Assembly (NCBI RefSeq): GCF_000455205.1
Contig: NZ_AUWQ01000053.1
Coordinates: 1 to 63,816, forward strand
DNA length: 63,816 bases
Source of the DNA: Mycobacterium sp. UM_CSW
GTDB lineage: Bacteria; Actinomycetota; Actinomycetes; Mycobacteriales; Mycobacteriaceae
Reading direction: 5' to 3'
The notes beneath the pieces were generated by a model that was given only the letters and a program-made list of their open reading frames with translations, did not search any database and had not been told where the DNA came from. The position numbers and the translations under genes are program-made. Position 1 is the first letter of the stretch, and each line of letters begins with the position of its first letter. Below, in pieces: positions 47,734-57,179 of the stretch.

Positions 47734-48266
47734 CCCGCGCCGGCGACGATGCAGAGCCAAGCGATGAGGAGAAGCGGCGCACTTGCACCGCGGGTCTGGT
47801 CTGGGCTCAGTCGACGTCCGGTGTGATCGGGCGCGGCGGCGATATTCCGTGGCGGGTGCCCGAGGACCTGGCGCGCTTCAAAGAGGTGACCATGGGTCAC
47901 ACGGTGGTGATGGGGCGGCGGACGTGGGAGTCGCTGCCGGCGCGGGTGCGCCCGCTGCCGGGCCGGCGAAACGTCGTGCTGTCCCGGGACCCCGATTACG
48001 TGGCCGAGGGGGCCGAGGTGCTCGATTCGCTGGAGGCGGCGCTGACCGAGCCGCAGGCGTGGGTCATCGGCGGCGAGCAGATCTACCTGCTCGGGCTGCC
48101 GCTGGCCACCCGCTGCGAGGTCACCGAGGTCGAAATCGACCTGCCGCGCGACGACGGCGACGCGCTGGCCCCGGTGCTCGACGAGTCGTGGTTGGGCGTG
48201 ACGGGGGACTGGCAGGTCAGCCGCACGGGGCTGCGTTACCGGTTTCACACGTACCGTCGTCCGTAG
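47730..48266 (+). CDS. dfrA: Dihydrofolate reductase
   Basis: Reduces dihydrofolate to tetrahydrofolate with NADPH and is the target of trimethoprim-type drugs. The 178-residue product has [20 protein letters not shown], the folate-site Asp in [19 protein letters not shown], and the NADPH segment [13 protein letters not shown]. The M. tuberculosis enzyme is about 159 residues; the excess is a charged N-terminal extension of about 20 residues ([16 protein letters not shown]) created by the ATG that overlaps the thyA stop. No internal ATG or GTG near the usual start was seen, so the extension is probably translated. Confidence 0.95.
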   Translation: MTRAGDDAEPSDEEKRRTCTAGLVWAQSTSGVIGRGGDIPWRVPEDLARFKEVTMGHTVVMGRRTWESLPARVRPLPGRRNVVLSRDPDYVAEGAEVLDSLEAALTEPQAWVIGGEQIYLLGLPLATRCEVTEVEIDLPRDDGDALAPVLDESWLGVTGDWQVSRTGLRYRFHTYRRP

Positions 48267-48343
48267 GGGTCGCCCCGGCGGCGCCGCCCGCGTGACGCGC
48301 ACCGCCTGACATACTCGGGACTCGGGGGTCGGTCTCACGGGTC

Positions 48344-48350
48344 TATAACT
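48344..48350 (+). promoter_or_regulatory. Candidate -10 (TATAACT) for the DivIVA-like gene
   Basis: TATAAC(T) would start a leader of about 25 bases that includes the GGGGGGA ribosome site before GTG 48378. Confidence 0.4.
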
Positions 48351-48377
48351 CATTTCCAGTAAAGGGGGGATTTTGCA

Positions 48378-49079
48378 GTGATAACCGAACCCGCGAAGAC
48401 GTTTCCGCGTGTGTTCAGGGGCTACGATTCGGCGGCGGTTGACGCGTCCATCGAGGCGCTGACCGCCAAGCAGCAGCTGCTGCTCAACGACGTCAGGAGC
48501 CTGGAGGCGCGACTGACCCAGGCCGGCGACGAAGCGGCGGCCCTGCGCAAGGAAGTCGCCGTCCTCACCGACACCTCCCCGTCGCCCCACGCCATGCAAT
48601 TGCGGATGGCCAACATGCTGCGGCGCACGGTCGACGAGGTTTCCCAGCTGCAGGCCGAGGCGCGGGCCGAGGCGGACGCGCTGATCGCGTCGGCGGAGGC
48701 GGAGGCCGAGGAGTCCCGGCGAGAGCACGAGGAGCAGATGGCGCAGCTGACCGCGCGCCGGGAGGCCCTCGAGGCGGATTACGACGAGAAGAAGAAACAG
48801 CTCGAGGCCGAGCTCGCCGAGATGCGTGACGAAACCGAACGGGCTATCGAGCAGGCGTGGCGCGATGCCCGGCGGGAGGCCGATCACTACCGCGAGCAGG
48901 CCCGGCGGGCCGCGGACGAGGCCAGCCAGCAGCGAATCAAGATCCTCGAGCAGCTGGAGCGGGTCTACCGCGACCTGGAGCCCGTTCCGGCCGCTCTCGC
49001 GGCGGCGCGCCAGGAGCAGAAGGATTTGCCGGAGGCGAGCGTCGTCGTGCCGCTGGGCGAGAAAGTCGGCGCGGGCTGA
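48378..49079 (+). CDS. DivIVA-like coiled-coil protein
   Basis: The 233-residue product starts with a DivIVA-type segment (FPRVFRGYDSAAVDASIEALTAKQ) and continues as a long coiled coil from about residue 20 to 200, rich in Glu, Ala, Gln and Arg heptads, with a short linker (TDTSPSPHAM) that breaks it. Such proteins mark cell poles or the division site in actinobacteria (Wag31 is the best known). It may organise growth or the chromosome. GTG start with a GGGGGGA site 7 bases upstream. Not wag31 itself, which is elsewhere near ftsZ. Confidence 0.8.
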   Translation: MITEPAKTFPRVFRGYDSAAVDASIEALTAKQQLLLNDVRSLEARLTQAGDEAAALRKEVAVLTDTSPSPHAMQLRMANMLRRTVDEVSQLQAEARAEADALIASAEAEAEESRREHEEQMAQLTARREALEADYDEKKKQLEAELAEMRDETERAIEQAWRDARREADHYREQARRAADEASQQRIKILEQLERVYRDLEPVPAALAAARQEQKDLPEASVVVPLGEKVGAG

Positions 49080-49119
49080 TCCCGCGGTAGCGTTGCCGCG
49101 TAGGGCGGCCAAAACGCGG

Positions 49120-49125
49120 TATTCT
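49120..49125 (+). promoter_or_regulatory. Candidate leaderless -10 (TATTCT) for the glycosylase-hsdM-hsdS operon
   Basis: TATTCT ends 7 bases before GTG 49133. Confidence 0.5.
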
Positions 49126-49132
49126 CGGCGCC

Positions 49133-50365
49133 GTGCCGATCGGGAAACGCACGCTGACCGCCGCCCAGGCTCGGCGCTTAGCCGTTGCGGCACAAGGGTT
49201 TAGCGAGCCGCGACCCAAGGGCCCGGTCACCCGCGCGCATCTGAAGAGCCTGATCTCGAGAATCCAAGTGCTGCAGCTGGATTCGGTATCGGTGGCGGTG
49301 CGCGCCCACTACGCCCCCGTGTTCAGCCGGCTGGGGCCCTACGACCGCGACGTGCTGGACCGCGCCGCCTGGTCGCATTCGGCGCGCTCGCCGCGGCTGC
49401 TGGTCGAGTACTGGGCCCACGAGGCCGCGCTGATGGCCGTCGACGACTGGCCGCTGCTGCGGTGGCGGATGCGCCAATACCGGCACGGCCGCTGGGGCAC
49501 CCACATCGTCAAGGCCAATCCCCAACTCGCCGAGGACATTCTCGCCGCCGTCGCCGAGCTGGGGCCCAGCACCGCCGGGCAGATCGAGGCGCACCTGGCC
49601 GCCGAGCCGCGGCGGAAAAAGGGGACCTGGTGGACCCGCAGCGACACCAAGTGGGTCGCCGAGGCGCTGTTTGCCTCCGGCGCGCTCACCACGGCCACCC
49701 GGGTCGGCTTCGCCCGCCACTACGACCTGGTGGAGCGGGTGCTGCCGCATAGCGTGCTGACCCGCGAGGTCGACGACGACGAGGCGATCCGCGAGCTCAC
49801 GCTGCGGGCCGCCACCGCGCTGGGCGTGGGCACCGAGGCCGACATCCGCGACTACTTCCGGCTGTCGGCCCAGCAGGTCAAGCCCGCGATCGCCGACCTG
49901 CTGGCCGCTGGTGAGATCGAACGGGTCGACGTCGACGGCTGGTCGGCCCCGGCGTACCTGCGGGCGGGCCGCACGCTGCCGCGCTCCGATCGCGGCACCG
50001 CGCTGTTGTGCCCGTTCGACCCGTTGATCTTCTTCCGGCCCCGGGTGGAGCGGCTGTTCAACTTCCACTACCGCATCGAGATCTACACCCCGGCCGCCCA
50101 ACGCAGGTATGGCTACTACGTGTGGCCGCTGCTGATGGACGGCCGATTGGTCGCGCGGGTGGACCTCAAGGCCGACCGGGCGACCGACTCGCTGCGCGTG
50201 GTGGGCGCGTTCGCCGAGCGCGACGTGTCTCGGCCCGCCGTCGCCGACGCGCTGGCGGGCGAACTGAATTCGATGGCGTCGTGGCTGGGGCTGGGCGGGT
50301 TCAGCGTCGCCGGCCGCGGCGACCTGGCGGGCGAATTGCGCGCGGCGGCCAAGCGGGCCGGCTGA
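49133..50365 (+). CDS. HTH_42 (YcaQ/AlkX-like) winged-helix DNA glycosylase-type protein
   Basis: A 410-residue member of the winged-helix family that includes AlkZ and YcaQ, DNA glycosylases that unhook interstrand crosslinks. It has LTAAQARRLAVAAQGF, the catalytic-type motif Q-L-D in VLQLDSVSV (QxD, as in the YcaQ/AlkX branch; QxQ in AlkZ), two more winged-helix units with DLVERVLPHSVL, and the C-terminal LCPFDPLIFFRPRVERLFNFHYRIEIY. The activity here is inferred. Its stop codon overlaps the ATG of hsdM by one base (TGATG), an unusual tie between a glycosylase and a DNA methyltransferase. Confidence 0.85.
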   Translation: MPIGKRTLTAAQARRLAVAAQGFSEPRPKGPVTRAHLKSLISRIQVLQLDSVSVAVRAHYAPVFSRLGPYDRDVLDRAAWSHSARSPRLLVEYWAHEAALMAVDDWPLLRWRMRQYRHGRWGTHIVKANPQLAEDILAAVAELGPSTAGQIEAHLAAEPRRKKGTWWTRSDTKWVAEALFASGALTTATRVGFARHYDLVERVLPHSVLTREVDDDEAIRELTLRAATALGVGTEADIRDYFRLSAQQVKPAIADLLAAGEIERVDVDGWSAPAYLRAGRTLPRSDRGTALLCPFDPLIFFRPRVERLFNFHYRIEIYTPAAQRRYGYYVWPLLMDGRLVARVDLKADRATDSLRVVGAFAERDVSRPAVADALAGELNSMASWLGLGGFSVAGRGDLAGELRAAAKRAG

Positions 50366-51705
50366 TGAAAGCGCTCAAGGACACGCTCTGGAAGGCCGCG
50401 GAAAAACTGCGCGGGTCGGTCCCGGCCGGTGAATACAAGGACGTGATCCTGGACCTGGTGTTCCTGCAGCACGTCGCCGGTTCGCAGTGGCAAGCCCTGG
50501 TGGACAACGCGACATCACCGGACCTCGGCCGTCGCATCGACGACGCGATGGAGGCCGCCGCGATGCCGCGGCGCTACGAGAACCTCGACCCGCGCCGGCT
50601 CGGTGAGCTGGTGGGTCTGCTCGACGGTGCGCGACGCGGCCGAGACATGCTGGGCGAGATATACGAGTACTTCCTGGCCAACTTCGCGCGCTCCGAGGGC
50701 AAGCGCGGGGGCGAATTCTTCACCCCGCCAAGCGTCGTGCGGGTCATGGTCGAGGTGCTCGAACCGTCCAGCGGCCGCGTGTACGACCCGTGCTGCGGTT
50801 CGGGCGGAATGTTCGTGCGCACCGAGCAATTCATCGCCGAGCACGACGGCGATCCCGCGAAGGTCACGATCTACGGCCAGGAGAGCATCGAGCAAACCTG
50901 GCGGATGGCCAAGATGAACCTCGCCGTGCACGGCATCGACGACGCGGGCGTCGTCCGCGGCGACACGCTCGTTTGCGACCAGCACGCCGGCGTGCAGATG
51001 GACTACGTGATGGCCAATCCGCCGTTCAACATCAAGGATTGGGCCCGCGACGAACGGGACGCGCGCTGGCGCTTCGGCGTTCCGCCCGCCGCCAATGCGA
51101 ACTACGCCTGGATTCAGCACATCCTGTCCAAACTGGCCCCCGGCGGAAAGGCCGGCGTGGTGATGGCCAACGGGTCGATGTCGTCGAACACGCTCGGGGA
51201 GGGCGACATTCGGGCGCGGATCGTCGAGGCGGACCTGGTGTCGTGCATGGTGGCGCTGCCCGGGCAGCTGTTCCGCAGCACCGGAATTCCGGTGTGCCTG
51301 TGGTTCTTCGCGCTCGACAAGGCCGACCGCGCGGGCCAGGTGCTGTTCATCGACGCCCGCGCGCTCGGCTACCTGGTGGACCGCACGGAGCGCGCGCTGA
51401 CCGACGAGGAGATCGTTCGCATCGGCGATACTTACCACGCTTGGTGCGCATCGGAGTCCGCTACTGCCAAAGGCGTTGTCTACCAAGATGTCCCGGGTTT
51501 CTGCAAATCCGCGTCGCTGGACGATATCCGGGCCGCGGGCTATGCGCTCACGCCGGGACGTTATGTGGGCGCGCCCGAGTCCGACGACGACGGGGAGCCG
51601 CTCGACGCCAAGATCGCCCGGTTGACGGGCGACCTGTTGGCGGCGCTCGACGAATCCGCGCGGCTGGAGCGGATGGTGCGCGAGCAGGTGGAGCGGCTGC
51701 GGTGA
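50365..51705 (+). CDS. hsdM: Type I DNA methyltransferase subunit HsdM, compact N-terminus
   Basis: HsdM methylates adenine in a bipartite site set by HsdS. The 446-residue product has a short HsdM_N domain (MKALKDTLWKAAEKLRGS, YKDVILDLVFLQHVAG), the SAM site DPCCGSGGMF (about 141-150), and the N6-adenine motif NPPF (218-221) in MANPPFNIKDW. The M. tuberculosis HsdM is about 540 residues from memory; about 90 are missing between VFLQHVAG and the RRLGELVGLL segment, so the N-terminal recognition helix bundle is reduced. The core is intact. It overlaps the glycosylase (1 base) and hsdS (4 bases). No hsdR is in the window. Confidence 0.92.
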   Translation: MKALKDTLWKAAEKLRGSVPAGEYKDVILDLVFLQHVAGSQWQALVDNATSPDLGRRIDDAMEAAAMPRRYENLDPRRLGELVGLLDGARRGRDMLGEIYEYFLANFARSEGKRGGEFFTPPSVVRVMVEVLEPSSGRVYDPCCGSGGMFVRTEQFIAEHDGDPAKVTIYGQESIEQTWRMAKMNLAVHGIDDAGVVRGDTLVCDQHAGVQMDYVMANPPFNIKDWARDERDARWRFGVPPAANANYAWIQHILSKLAPGGKAGVVMANGSMSSNTLGEGDIRARIVEADLVSCMVALPGQLFRSTGIPVCLWFFALDKADRAGQVLFIDARALGYLVDRTERALTDEEIVRIGDTYHAWCASESATAKGVVYQDVPGFCKSASLDDIRAAGYALTPGRYVGAPESDDDGEPLDAKIARLTGDLLAALDESARLERMVREQVERLR

Positions 51706-52760
51706 AGGCCAAGCTGGGCGACCACCTCGACTTCAGCAACGGGACCTGCTCTCCGGCGCGAACCCCGGACGGCCGCTTTCGCGTTTACGGCTCCAATGGG
51801 CCGATCGGCTATGCGGCGCAATGCAATGCGGCCGGCCCACTGATCGTGCTCGGGCGCGTCGGATCGTATTGCGGCAGCCTGCGGTACTGCGATTCCGACG
51901 TCTGGGTCACCGACAATGCGCTGGTGTGCCGGGCCAAGGACCCAGCGGAGACGCGGTACTGGTATTACGCGCTGCACACCTGCGGGCTCAACGGACACCG
52001 GGGCGGATCGGGACAGCCGCTGCTCAACCAGACGATCCTGCGTGAGGTTTGCGTCTCGACCGTCGCGGCCCCGCAGCGCCGCCGTGTCGCCGAGGTGCTC
52101 GGTGCCATTGACGACAAGATCGCCGCCAATCAACGCGTGATCGAGGCCGCGGAGAGCCTGATGGTCGCGACCGCCGAGTCGGTGTCCGAACGCGTGCCGC
52201 TGTCCGCCCTCGCCCGCCGGTCGACGGAACTCCTCGGTCCGCCCGGGTTCGACGACGTGGTGGCCCACTTCAGCCTCCATGCGTTCGACGACGGCGCGAA
52301 ACACCGGCTGGTCGCCGGGGAAAGCGTGAAGAGCGCCAAGTTCGTCCTGTCCGAGCCGTGCGTGCTGTTCGCGAAGCTCAATCCCAGGATTCCGCGCGTC
52401 TGGAATGTGGTGGGCCTGCCCCCGCAAATGGCTTTGGCCAGCACGGAGTTCGTCGTGTTGCGTCCCGTCGGCGTCGACACGTCGGCGCTGTGGGCGGCTT
52501 TGCGGCAGCCCGACGTCGTCGCGACGTTGCAGCGGCGGGCCGCCGGGACGTCGGGGAGCCACCAGCGCGTCCAATCGCGCGACCTGCTGGAGGTTCCGGT
52601 CCGCGACGTCCGGCGCCTGGCGCCCGCGGCGGCGCGGACGCTCACCGGACTGGGCGCGCTGTGTCACGCGCGCCGCGCGGAATCCGCGCGGTTGTCCACC
52701 TTCCGCGACACGCTGCTGCCGTTGCTGATATCGGGCGAGCTCGCGGTGGGCCCGGTCTAG
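51702..52760 (+). CDS. hsdS: Type I specificity subunit HsdS, intact two-TRD form
   Basis: HsdS chooses the DNA sequence. The 352-residue product has two target-recognition halves: TRD1 (about 1-110, GDHLDFSNGTC, YGSNGPIGY), a conserved helical spacer (LNQTILREVCVSTVAAPQRRRVAEVLGAIDDKIAANQRVIE), TRD2 (about 165-280, VPLSALARRSTELLG) and a second spacer (QSRDLLEVPVRDVRRLA ending STFRDTLLPLLISGEL). Both spacers end in the usual coiled-coil arms. GTG start overlapping hsdM. M. tuberculosis carries truncated and displaced hsdS genes (from memory), so the specificity here is likely different. Confidence 0.9.
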   Translation: MKAKLGDHLDFSNGTCSPARTPDGRFRVYGSNGPIGYAAQCNAAGPLIVLGRVGSYCGSLRYCDSDVWVTDNALVCRAKDPAETRYWYYALHTCGLNGHRGGSGQPLLNQTILREVCVSTVAAPQRRRVAEVLGAIDDKIAANQRVIEAAESLMVATAESVSERVPLSALARRSTELLGPPGFDDVVAHFSLHAFDDGAKHRLVAGESVKSAKFVLSEPCVLFAKLNPRIPRVWNVVGLPPQMALASTEFVVLRPVGVDTSALWAALRQPDVVATLQRRAAGTSGSHQRVQSRDLLEVPVRDVRRLAPAAARTLTGLGALCHARRAESARLSTFRDTLLPLLISGELAVGPV

Positions 52761-52823
52761 CGCCGAAACTGCGCTCAGAGCGCCCGATCGGGCCCGAAAC
52801 ACGCGCTGAGCGCAGACTCGGCG
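52761..52823. terminator. Imperfect inverted repeat between hsdS and thyX
   Basis: Arms 52761-52777 and 52807-52823 pair over 17 bases with two mismatches (CGCCGAxxCTGCGCTCA). The element starts at the hsdS stop codon and may end that operon. The arm sequence recurs near 4274. Confidence 0.5.
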
Positions 52824-52844
52824 CGCCCAACGATCGCCCAACGA

Positions 52845-52850
52845 TAAGGT
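52845..52850 (+). promoter_or_regulatory. Candidate leaderless -10 (TAAGGT) for thyX
   Basis: TAAGGT ends 7 bases before GTG 52858. Confidence 0.5.
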
Positions 52851-52857
52851 GGGCGCC

Positions 52858-53610
52858 GTGGCCGAGACCGCGCCGCTGCGCGTGCAACTGATCGCCAAGA
52901 CGGAGTTCCTGGCGCCGCCGGACGTGCCCTGGACGACCGACGCCGAGGGCGGCCCCGCGCTGGTCGAGTTCGCCGGGCGGGCCTGCTATCAGAGCTGGTC
53001 GAAGCCCAACCCGAAGACGGCGACCAACGCCGGCTACATCGGACACATCATCGACGTCGGACACTTTTCGGTGCTCGAGCATGCCAGCGTCTCGTTCTAC
53101 ATCACCGGCATCTCGCGATCCTGCACCCACGAGCTGATCCGACACCGGCACTTCTCCTACTCGCAGCTGTCGCAACGCTATGTGCCGGAGGGGGACTCGC
53201 GCGTCGTCGTCCCGCCGGGCATGGACGACGACCCCGAACTGCAGGAGATCCTCGTCAAGGCCGCCGACGCCAGCCGCGCCACCTACGCCGAGCTGTTGGC
53301 GAAACTGGAAGCCAAGTTCGCCGACCAGCCGAGCGCGATATTGCGCCGCAAACAGGCGCGCCAGGCCGCCCGCGCGGTGCTGCCCAACGCCACCGAGACC
53401 CGCATCGTCGTCACCGGGAACTACCGCGCGTGGCGGCACTTCATCGCCATGCGCGCCAGCGAGCACGCCGACGTGGAAATCCGGCGCCTGGCCATCGAGT
53501 GCCTGCGCCAGCTCGTCGGCGTGGCGCCCGCGGTGTTCGCCGACTTCGAGGTCTCCACCCTGGCCGACGGCACCGAGGTCGCCACCAGCCCTCTGGCCAC
53601 CGAAGCCTGA
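52858..53610 (+). CDS. thyX: Flavin-dependent thymidylate synthase ThyX
   Basis: ThyX makes dTMP using FAD and NADPH and releases tetrahydrofolate, so it does not drain the folate pool as ThyA does. The 250-residue product equals the M. tuberculosis length. It has the ThyX motif RHRx7S (Arg95-His-Arg97 to Ser105) in [31 protein letters not shown] and [25 protein letters not shown] 52858 is chosen by family length and the -10 upstream. dapA follows across a 107-base gap with short repeats. Confidence 0.96.
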   Translation: MAETAPLRVQLIAKTEFLAPPDVPWTTDAEGGPALVEFAGRACYQSWSKPNPKTATNAGYIGHIIDVGHFSVLEHASVSFYITGISRSCTHELIRHRHFSYSQLSQRYVPEGDSRVVVPPGMDDDPELQEILVKAADASRATYAELLAKLEAKFADQPSAILRRKQARQAARAVLPNATETRIVVTGNYRAWRHFIAMRASEHADVEIRRLAIECLRQLVGVAPAVFADFEVSTLADGTEVATSPLATEA

Positions 53611-53669
53611 GGCGGCGCAGCCGGGGAAGGCTGAGGCGGCAATCCGGCCTGAGCCCACCGAAGCCTGAG
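53597..53669. repeat. 15-bp direct repeat at the thyX 3' end
   Basis: ccaccgaagcctgag occurs at 53597-53611 (the thyX last codons and stop) and again at 53655-53669, with degenerate gctgaggcggc copies between. It looks like a short duplication of the gene end. Confidence 0.5.
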
Positions 53670-53684
53670 CCGCGCGGCGGCTAA

Positions 53685-54620
<936 letters not shown>

Positions 54621-54627
54621 GTCGAAC

Positions 54628-56304
54628 GTGAACGAGGAACTCGCCCCACCGGGTCCCCTGGCTCCGGGCGGGTTGCGGGTCACCGCGCTTGGCGGCATCA
54701 GCGAAATCGGCCGCAACATGACGGTTTTCGAGCACCTGGGCCGGCTGTTGATCATCGACTGCGGGGTGATGTTCCCCACCCACGACGAGCCCGGTGTCGA
54801 CCTGATCCTGCCGGACCTGCGCCACATCGAGGACCGCCTCGAGGACATCGAGGCGCTGGTGCTCACCCACGCGCACGAGGACCACATCGGGGCGATCCCG
54901 TTCCTGCTCAAGCTGCGCCCCGACATCCCGGTCGTCGGTTCGAAGTTCACCCTCGCGCTGGTCGCGGCCAAATGTCGCGAGCACCGCATCAAGCCGGTCT
55001 TCGTCGAGGTCACCGAGGGGCAGCGCAGCACGCACGGCGTCTTCCAGTGTCAGTACTTCGCCGTCAACCACTCCATCCCCGACGCGCTGGCCATCGCCGT
55101 GCACACCGGTGCCGGAACCGTGCTGCACACCGGCGACATCAAGCTCGATCAGCTGCCGCTCGACGGCCGGCCGACCGACCTGCCCGGCATGTCTCGGCTG
55201 GGCGACGCGGGTGTGGACCTGTTCCTGTGCGACTCGACGAATTCGGAGATCCCGGGCGTCGGCCCGTCGGAAAGCGAGGTCGGCCCGACGCTGCACCGGC
55301 TGATCCGGGGCGCCGACGGCCGCGTGATCGTGGCGTGCTTCGCCTCCAACGTGGACCGGGTGCAGCAGATCATCGACGCCGCAGTGGCTTTGGGCCGGCG
55401 GGTGTCGTTCGTCGGGCGCTCCATGGTGCGCAACATGGGCATCGCGCGGGAGCTGGGTTTCCTGCGCGTGGACGACTCCGACCTGATCGACATCTCCGCC
55501 GCCGAGATGATGGCGCCTGAGCGGGTCGTGCTGATCACCACCGGCACCCAGGGTGAACCGATGTCGGCGCTGTCGCGGATGTCACGCGGCGAGCACCGCA
55601 GCATTACGCTGACGTCCGAGGACCTGGTGATCCTGTCGTCGTCGCTGATCCCCGGCAACGAGGAGGCGGTGTACGGCGTCATCGACGAGCTGGCCAAGAT
55701 CGGCGCCCGCGTCGTCACCAACCAGCAAGTGCGCGTTCACGTTTCCGGCCACGCGTACGCGGGCGAGCTGCTCTTCCTCTACAACGGGGTGCGGCCGCGC
55801 AACGTGATGCCGGTGCACGGCACCTGGCGGATGCTGCGCGCCAACGCCAAGCTCGCGGCGCGCGCCGGGGTGCCCCAGGACTCGATCCTGTTGGCGGAGA
55901 ACGGGGTCAGCGTCGACCTGATGGCCGGCAAGGCCACGATCGCCGGGGCCGTGCCGGTGGGCAAGATGTTCGTCGACGGGCTGATCACCGGCGACGTCGG
56001 CGACATCACCCTGGGCGAGCGGCTGATCCTGTCGTCGGGATTCGTAGCGGCGATCGTGGTGGTGCAGCGCGGCACCGGGCGTCCGGCCGCCGCGCCGCAA
56101 CTGATTTCGCGCGGCTTCTCCGAAGACCCCAAGGCGCTCGAGCCGGCCGTGCGCAAGGTCGAGGCGGAGCTGGAGCAGCTGGCCTCCGATAACGTGACCG
56201 ATCCCGTCCGCATCGCCCAGGGCGTGCGCCGCACGGTCGGCAAGTGGGTGGGCGAAACCTACCGCCGGCAGCCGATGATCGTGCCGACCGTCATCGAGGT
56301 CTAG
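54628..56304 (+). CDS. rnj: Ribonuclease J
   Basis: RNase J is a metallo-beta-lactamase/beta-CASP nuclease with 5'-3' exo- and endonuclease activity, in mycobacteria used in rRNA maturation and mRNA decay. The 558-residue product matches Rv2752c. It has THAHEDHIGA (the HxHxDH zinc motif), HTGDIKLDQ, the beta-CASP segment CFASNVDRVQQII, and HVSGHAYAGEL. The GTG at 54628 has AGGTGA 7 bases upstream, inside the end of dapA. Its last four bases overlap the convergent methyltransferase gene. Confidence 0.96.
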   Translation: MNEELAPPGPLAPGGLRVTALGGISEIGRNMTVFEHLGRLLIIDCGVMFPTHDEPGVDLILPDLRHIEDRLEDIEALVLTHAHEDHIGAIPFLLKLRPDIPVVGSKFTLALVAAKCREHRIKPVFVEVTEGQRSTHGVFQCQYFAVNHSIPDALAIAVHTGAGTVLHTGDIKLDQLPLDGRPTDLPGMSRLGDAGVDLFLCDSTNSEIPGVGPSESEVGPTLHRLIRGADGRVIVACFASNVDRVQQIIDAAVALGRRVSFVGRSMVRNMGIARELGFLRVDDSDLIDISAAEMMAPERVVLITTGTQGEPMSALSRMSRGEHRSITLTSEDLVILSSSLIPGNEEAVYGVIDELAKIGARVVTNQQVRVHVSGHAYAGELLFLYNGVRPRNVMPVHGTWRMLRANAKLAARAGVPQDSILLAENGVSVDLMAGKATIAGAVPVGKMFVDGLITGDVGDITLGERLILSSGFVAAIVVVQRGTGRPAAAPQLISRGFSEDPKALEPAVRKVEAELEQLASDNVTDPVRIAQGVRRTVGKWVGETYRRQPMIVPTVIEV

Positions 56305-57173
56305 GTCTTCTCCGCGTACGCCGACCATTCCAGCTGCGAGGCACCGAGTTTGCGGCCGGCGGGCTGCACGTACCGCGCCACCAGCTCGTCGGGGCCGGCC
56401 TGCTCCACCAGCCGCCAACCGTATTCGCCGATGAACCCGGCGACCTCGTCGGGATCCAGGCCGAAGTGCCACAGCTGGTGACGCTCGCGGACGTTGCGGT
56501 ACAGCGTGCGGGTGCCGTACCGATGGCTGCCGTCGATGAAATCCCTTCGGACATAGGTGAATACGATCCGGCTGCCGGGCGCGGCCGCGCGCAGTCCCTC
56601 CAGCGTGCGCCGGACGCCGTCCTCGGTCAGGTACTGGGTGACCCCTTCCCACACGAAGAACGCCCGGTAGTCGGGGCGATAGCCGTGCTCGGCCAACGAG
56701 GTGAGCAGGTCGTCGCGCTCGAAGTCCAACGCCACCAACCGAACCGACAGCGGCGGATCACCGAGCACCCGGCGCACCGTCTTGGCCTTGCGCGCGATGT
56801 TGATCGGCAGGTCCACCTCGAAGACCGGGATGCGCGCCCGCCGGGTCAGCCGATAGGCCAGCGTGTCCAGACCCGCCCCGAGGATGACGACGGCGTCGAC
56901 GTCGCCCAGCGCCGCCGCGATCTTGTCGTCGATAAAACGCTTGCGGCAGGCCAGATTCGCCCACAGCCCGGGGCCGGTGAACTCCGAGCCGCGGATCATC
57001 AGGCGGCGGGCCGGGTCCCAGCGCGTCGCGCCGGCGAGCAATCGCAGCGGGCGTGGCAGGAACAGTTCCGCGAGGTCGTCGTCCACCAGCCGGCGCCCGG
57101 CCGGCTCGTTGTGTTCGACGGCGGCCAACACCATGGGGCCGAACGCCGTCTGCGCCGCGGGATTTCGCGCCAT
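56301..57173 (-). CDS. SAM-dependent methyltransferase (leucine carboxyl methyltransferase type)
   Basis: The 290-residue product belongs to the large mycobacterial family of putative O-methyltransferases (TIGR00027/PF04072). It has AAQTAFGPMVLAAVEHNEP, the SAM loop VVILGAGLDTLAYRL, VFEVDLPI and FFVWEGVTQYLTEDGV. It corresponds to Rv2751. Substrate unknown. It starts 7 bases after the SDR gene on the same strand, so it is the third gene of the operon that begins with the ABM-domain protein. Confidence 0.88.
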   Translation of the reverse strand: MARNPAAQTAFGPMVLAAVEHNEPAGRRLVDDDLAELFLPRPLRLLAGATRWDPARRLMIRGSEFTGPGLWANLACRKRFIDDKIAAALGDVDAVVILGAGLDTLAYRLTRRARIPVFEVDLPINIARKAKTVRRVLGDPPLSVRLVALDFERDDLLTSLAEHGYRPDYRAFFVWEGVTQYLTEDGVRRTLEGLRAAAPGSRIVFTYVRRDFIDGSHRYGTRTLYRNVRERHQLWHFGLDPDEVAGFIGEYGWRLVEQAGPDELVARYVQPAGRKLGASQLEWSAYAEKT

Positions 57174-57179
57174 GAGCGA

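Noticed and set aside
49133-52760. A complete type I restriction-modification system
   Set aside because: hsdR is not found anywhere in the window; only modification and specificity genes plus the glycosylase-like gene are present.
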